A stretch of DNA of 16,418 nucleotides from the NCBI GenBank assembly GCA_937916485.1, contig CALFSV010000263.1, positions 1 through 16,418 of the forward strand, given 5' to 3'. Position numbers and translations under genes: made by a program. Under the pieces are notes generated by a model. That model searched no databases. It saw only the letters and a program-made list of their open reading frames with translations, and was not told the origin of the DNA. Shown in pieces: positions 15,196 to 16,418 of the stretch (position 1 is its first letter; the number at the start of each line of letters is the position of its first letter). Origin of the DNA: an uncultured Paracoccaceae bacterium. Its GTDB lineage: Bacteria > Pseudomonadota > Alphaproteobacteria > Rhodobacterales > Rhodobacteraceae.

Positions 15196-16019
15196 CGGTT
15201 CTGGCAGTGGATCTAGGCGGTACTAAGCTTCTTGTCGCGTTGGTTAACGAGCACCGTGTACTCAACCGTATTGAGGCGCCGACAAATCGCAACGCCGGGC
15301 CAGATGCCTGGCTTGCACAGATCGCTGACATGGCAGCGCCTTGGTCAGGCGAATACAAACGGATCGGGGTCACGGTAACCGGCCTTGTGCAGGACGGGAC
15401 CTGGTCAGCGCTGAACCGTGCCACGCTGGATATTCCGCCGCAATACCCTCTTGCCAACCGCGCCAGCGCTGCACTCGGGGTCCAGCCAACCCTGAGAAAC
15501 GATGCGCAAGCCGCTGCGTGGGGCGAGCATCTTTTTGGGGCAGGCGCACGAAGGGACATGGTCTTTTTGACGATTTCGACCGGCGTCGGCGGCGGAATCG
15601 TCGCAGGGGGCCAGCTGTTGTCGGGTCGGTCTGGAATGGCGGGACACTTCGGACAAACCCTGCCGCCAGATGGATCAGCCACGCGGATAGAGGACGCAGT
15701 CTCGGGGCGCTGGATGGCCAAAGCTGCACGGGCTGCGGGGCATGATGTTGACGCACGAGGCGTATTTGCCGCCGCTGGCGCGACTTGGGCCGATGCGATC
15801 CTGGATAATTCAGCTGCCCGGATTGCAAGGCTCTGCCAAAACCTACAGTTTGTTCTGGACCCGCCGCTTTTCGTCATCGGCGGCGGGATCGGCCTCGCTC
15901 CCGGCTACATCGAACGGATCGAGGCCCACCTCGACGTGCCCCGACGACCGATCCTTGCCCGCGCGGCTCTGGGGGCAGATGCCGGCATCATCGGCATCGC
16001 GGCACTCGCCTGCGAGTAG
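15192..16019 (+). CDS. nanK: ROK-family kinase, likely N-acetylmannosamine kinase
   Basis: The 275-residue protein is a ROK sugar kinase: AVDLGGTK (5-12) is the ATP phosphate-binding motif, GVTVTGLV the second strand, and LRNDAQAAAWGE holds the likely catalytic Asp104. TISTGVGGGIVAGGQLLSGRSGMAGHFGQT is the ROK signature region and LFVIGGGIG the C-terminal adenosine motif. The usual zinc site (His plus CxCGxxGCxE) is incomplete: His152 is present, but the cysteine loop is replaced by PPDGSATRIED and there is no cysteine there. The overlap with nanE supports ManNAc phosphorylation, giving the epimerase its substrate. A different acylamino sugar substrate is possible. It ends 90 bases before the convergent TRAP fragment. 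Confidence 0.82.
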   Translation: MTVLAVDLGGTKLLVALVNEHRVLNRIEAPTNRNAGPDAWLAQIADMAAPWSGEYKRIGVTVTGLVQDGTWSALNRATLDIPPQYPLANRASAALGVQPTLRNDAQAAAWGEHLFGAGARRDMVFLTISTGVGGGIVAGGQLLSGRSGMAGHFGQTLPPDGSATRIEDAVSGRWMAKAARAAGHDVDARGVFAAAGATWADAILDNSAARIARLCQNLQFVLDPPLFVIGGGIGLAPGYIERIEAHLDVPRRPILARAALGADAGIIGIAALACE

Positions 16020-16109
16020 GGCCACAAGACAGTTCATTTTCGACCTGATGGCGCAGAGATGAATGGCTCTGAGACAACGATCATCGCAGAACCGCTACCC
16101 GAATGGGTG

Positions 16110-16373
16110 CTAATGCATGAGGCCGGGCAAACCTGTGGCAAGTATCGGAAAGACACAGACCAGGACCAGCACCACGATCGGCGGGATAAGCCAGGGCAGG
16201 ATCGCCACGGCAAGCTTCTGGTAGGGGATGCCACCGACCTGAACCACAATGAAGAGCGCCATGCCCATCGGAGGCGTCAGAATAGAGATCATCAGGTTCA
16301 GCACGACAACGATACCGAAATGTACGGGATCAATGCCAAAGCCCAAGGCAATCGGCACAAGGATAGGTGTCAC
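16110..16373 (-). pseudogene. TRAP transporter large permease (DctM/SiaM type), C-terminal fragment
   Basis: The minus-strand frame encodes the last 87-88 residues of a TRAP large membrane subunit: TPILVPIALGFGIDPVHFG, NLMISILTPPMGMALF, and two further hydrophobic segments to the stop at 16110. Beyond GTG 16373 the frame stays open to the window edge but reads SKNSHTTLRDV, which is polar and unlike the membrane helix expected before TPILVP. The gene is therefore probably cut near 16373-16380 by an insertion or rearrangement, though the window shows only 45 bases beyond. TRAP systems of the SiaPQM type import sialic acid, which fits the neighbouring nanE and nanK; it is on the opposite strand to them. 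Confidence 0.6.
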
Positions 16374-16418
16374 ATCCCGTAAGGTAGTATGGCTGTTTTT
16401 TGAACAGGTCAGGTCTGA

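Noticed and set aside
16059..16382. 107-codon plus-strand frame at the right edge
   Set aside because: Antisense to the TRAP permease fragment; very hydrophilic, with no ribosome site.
1..16418. CRISPR array, tRNA genes or phage genes
   Set aside because: No regularly spaced repeats, tRNA-like cloverleaf sequence or phage protein was seen on either strand.

Overview
The window looks like accessory chromosome or plasmid DNA from a high-GC alphaproteobacterium, most likely of the Rhodobacterales/Roseobacter type. This is inferred from the strongly G/C-ending codons, the IS5-family element, a DmdA-like folate methyltransferase relative, and a sialic-acid nanE-nanK pair next to a TRAP permease remnant. 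No rRNA, tRNA, CRISPR array or replication origin was seen.

Layout from left to right. Positions 1-526 hold one end of an IS5-family insertion sequence that runs off the left edge. Positions 592-7197 hold a leftward block. In transcription order it encodes an acyl-CoA ligase (7197 to 5596), a Tat-exported peptide-type ABC binding protein (5395 to 3818), a GcvT/DmdA-like methyltransferase (3712 to 2609), an FAD-dependent oxidoreductase broken by an in-frame TAG (2601 to 1240), and a cysteine-motif DUF1326 protein (1215 to 592). Diverging from the ligase is a tightly overlapped rightward ABC operon: two permeases and a double ATPase (7392-10995). It ends two bases short of a convergent beta-lactamase-fold esterase gene (12191 to 10998). 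A GcvA-like LysR regulator (about 12312-13241) diverges from the esterase gene and overlaps the end of a leftward HSD10-like short-chain dehydrogenase gene (13993 to 13229).

A 518-base stretch of lower-looking GC with short inverted repeats but no convincing gene separates this block from a sialic-acid module: nanE (14512-15195) and nanK (15192-16019), which overlap by 4 bases. Facing them is the C-terminal end of a TRAP large permease, whose recognisable sequence stops abruptly near 16373.

The central block reads as one catabolic locus. A peptide-type importer brings in a compound, a serine hydrolase could cleave an ester or amide bond, a CoA ligase activates an acid, an HSD10-type dehydrogenase oxidises a hydroxyacyl-CoA, and a folate-dependent demethylase with an FAD enzyme could remove a methyl group. 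The substrate is unknown, and the locus resembles, but is not, the DMSP demethylation pathway. An ATAACCA-type sequence occurs upstream of the binding-protein gene, in the ligase/permease intergenic region and upstream of the LysR gene, so the LysR protein is a candidate local regulator. The stop codon in the FAD gene means the pathway may be damaged in this strain.
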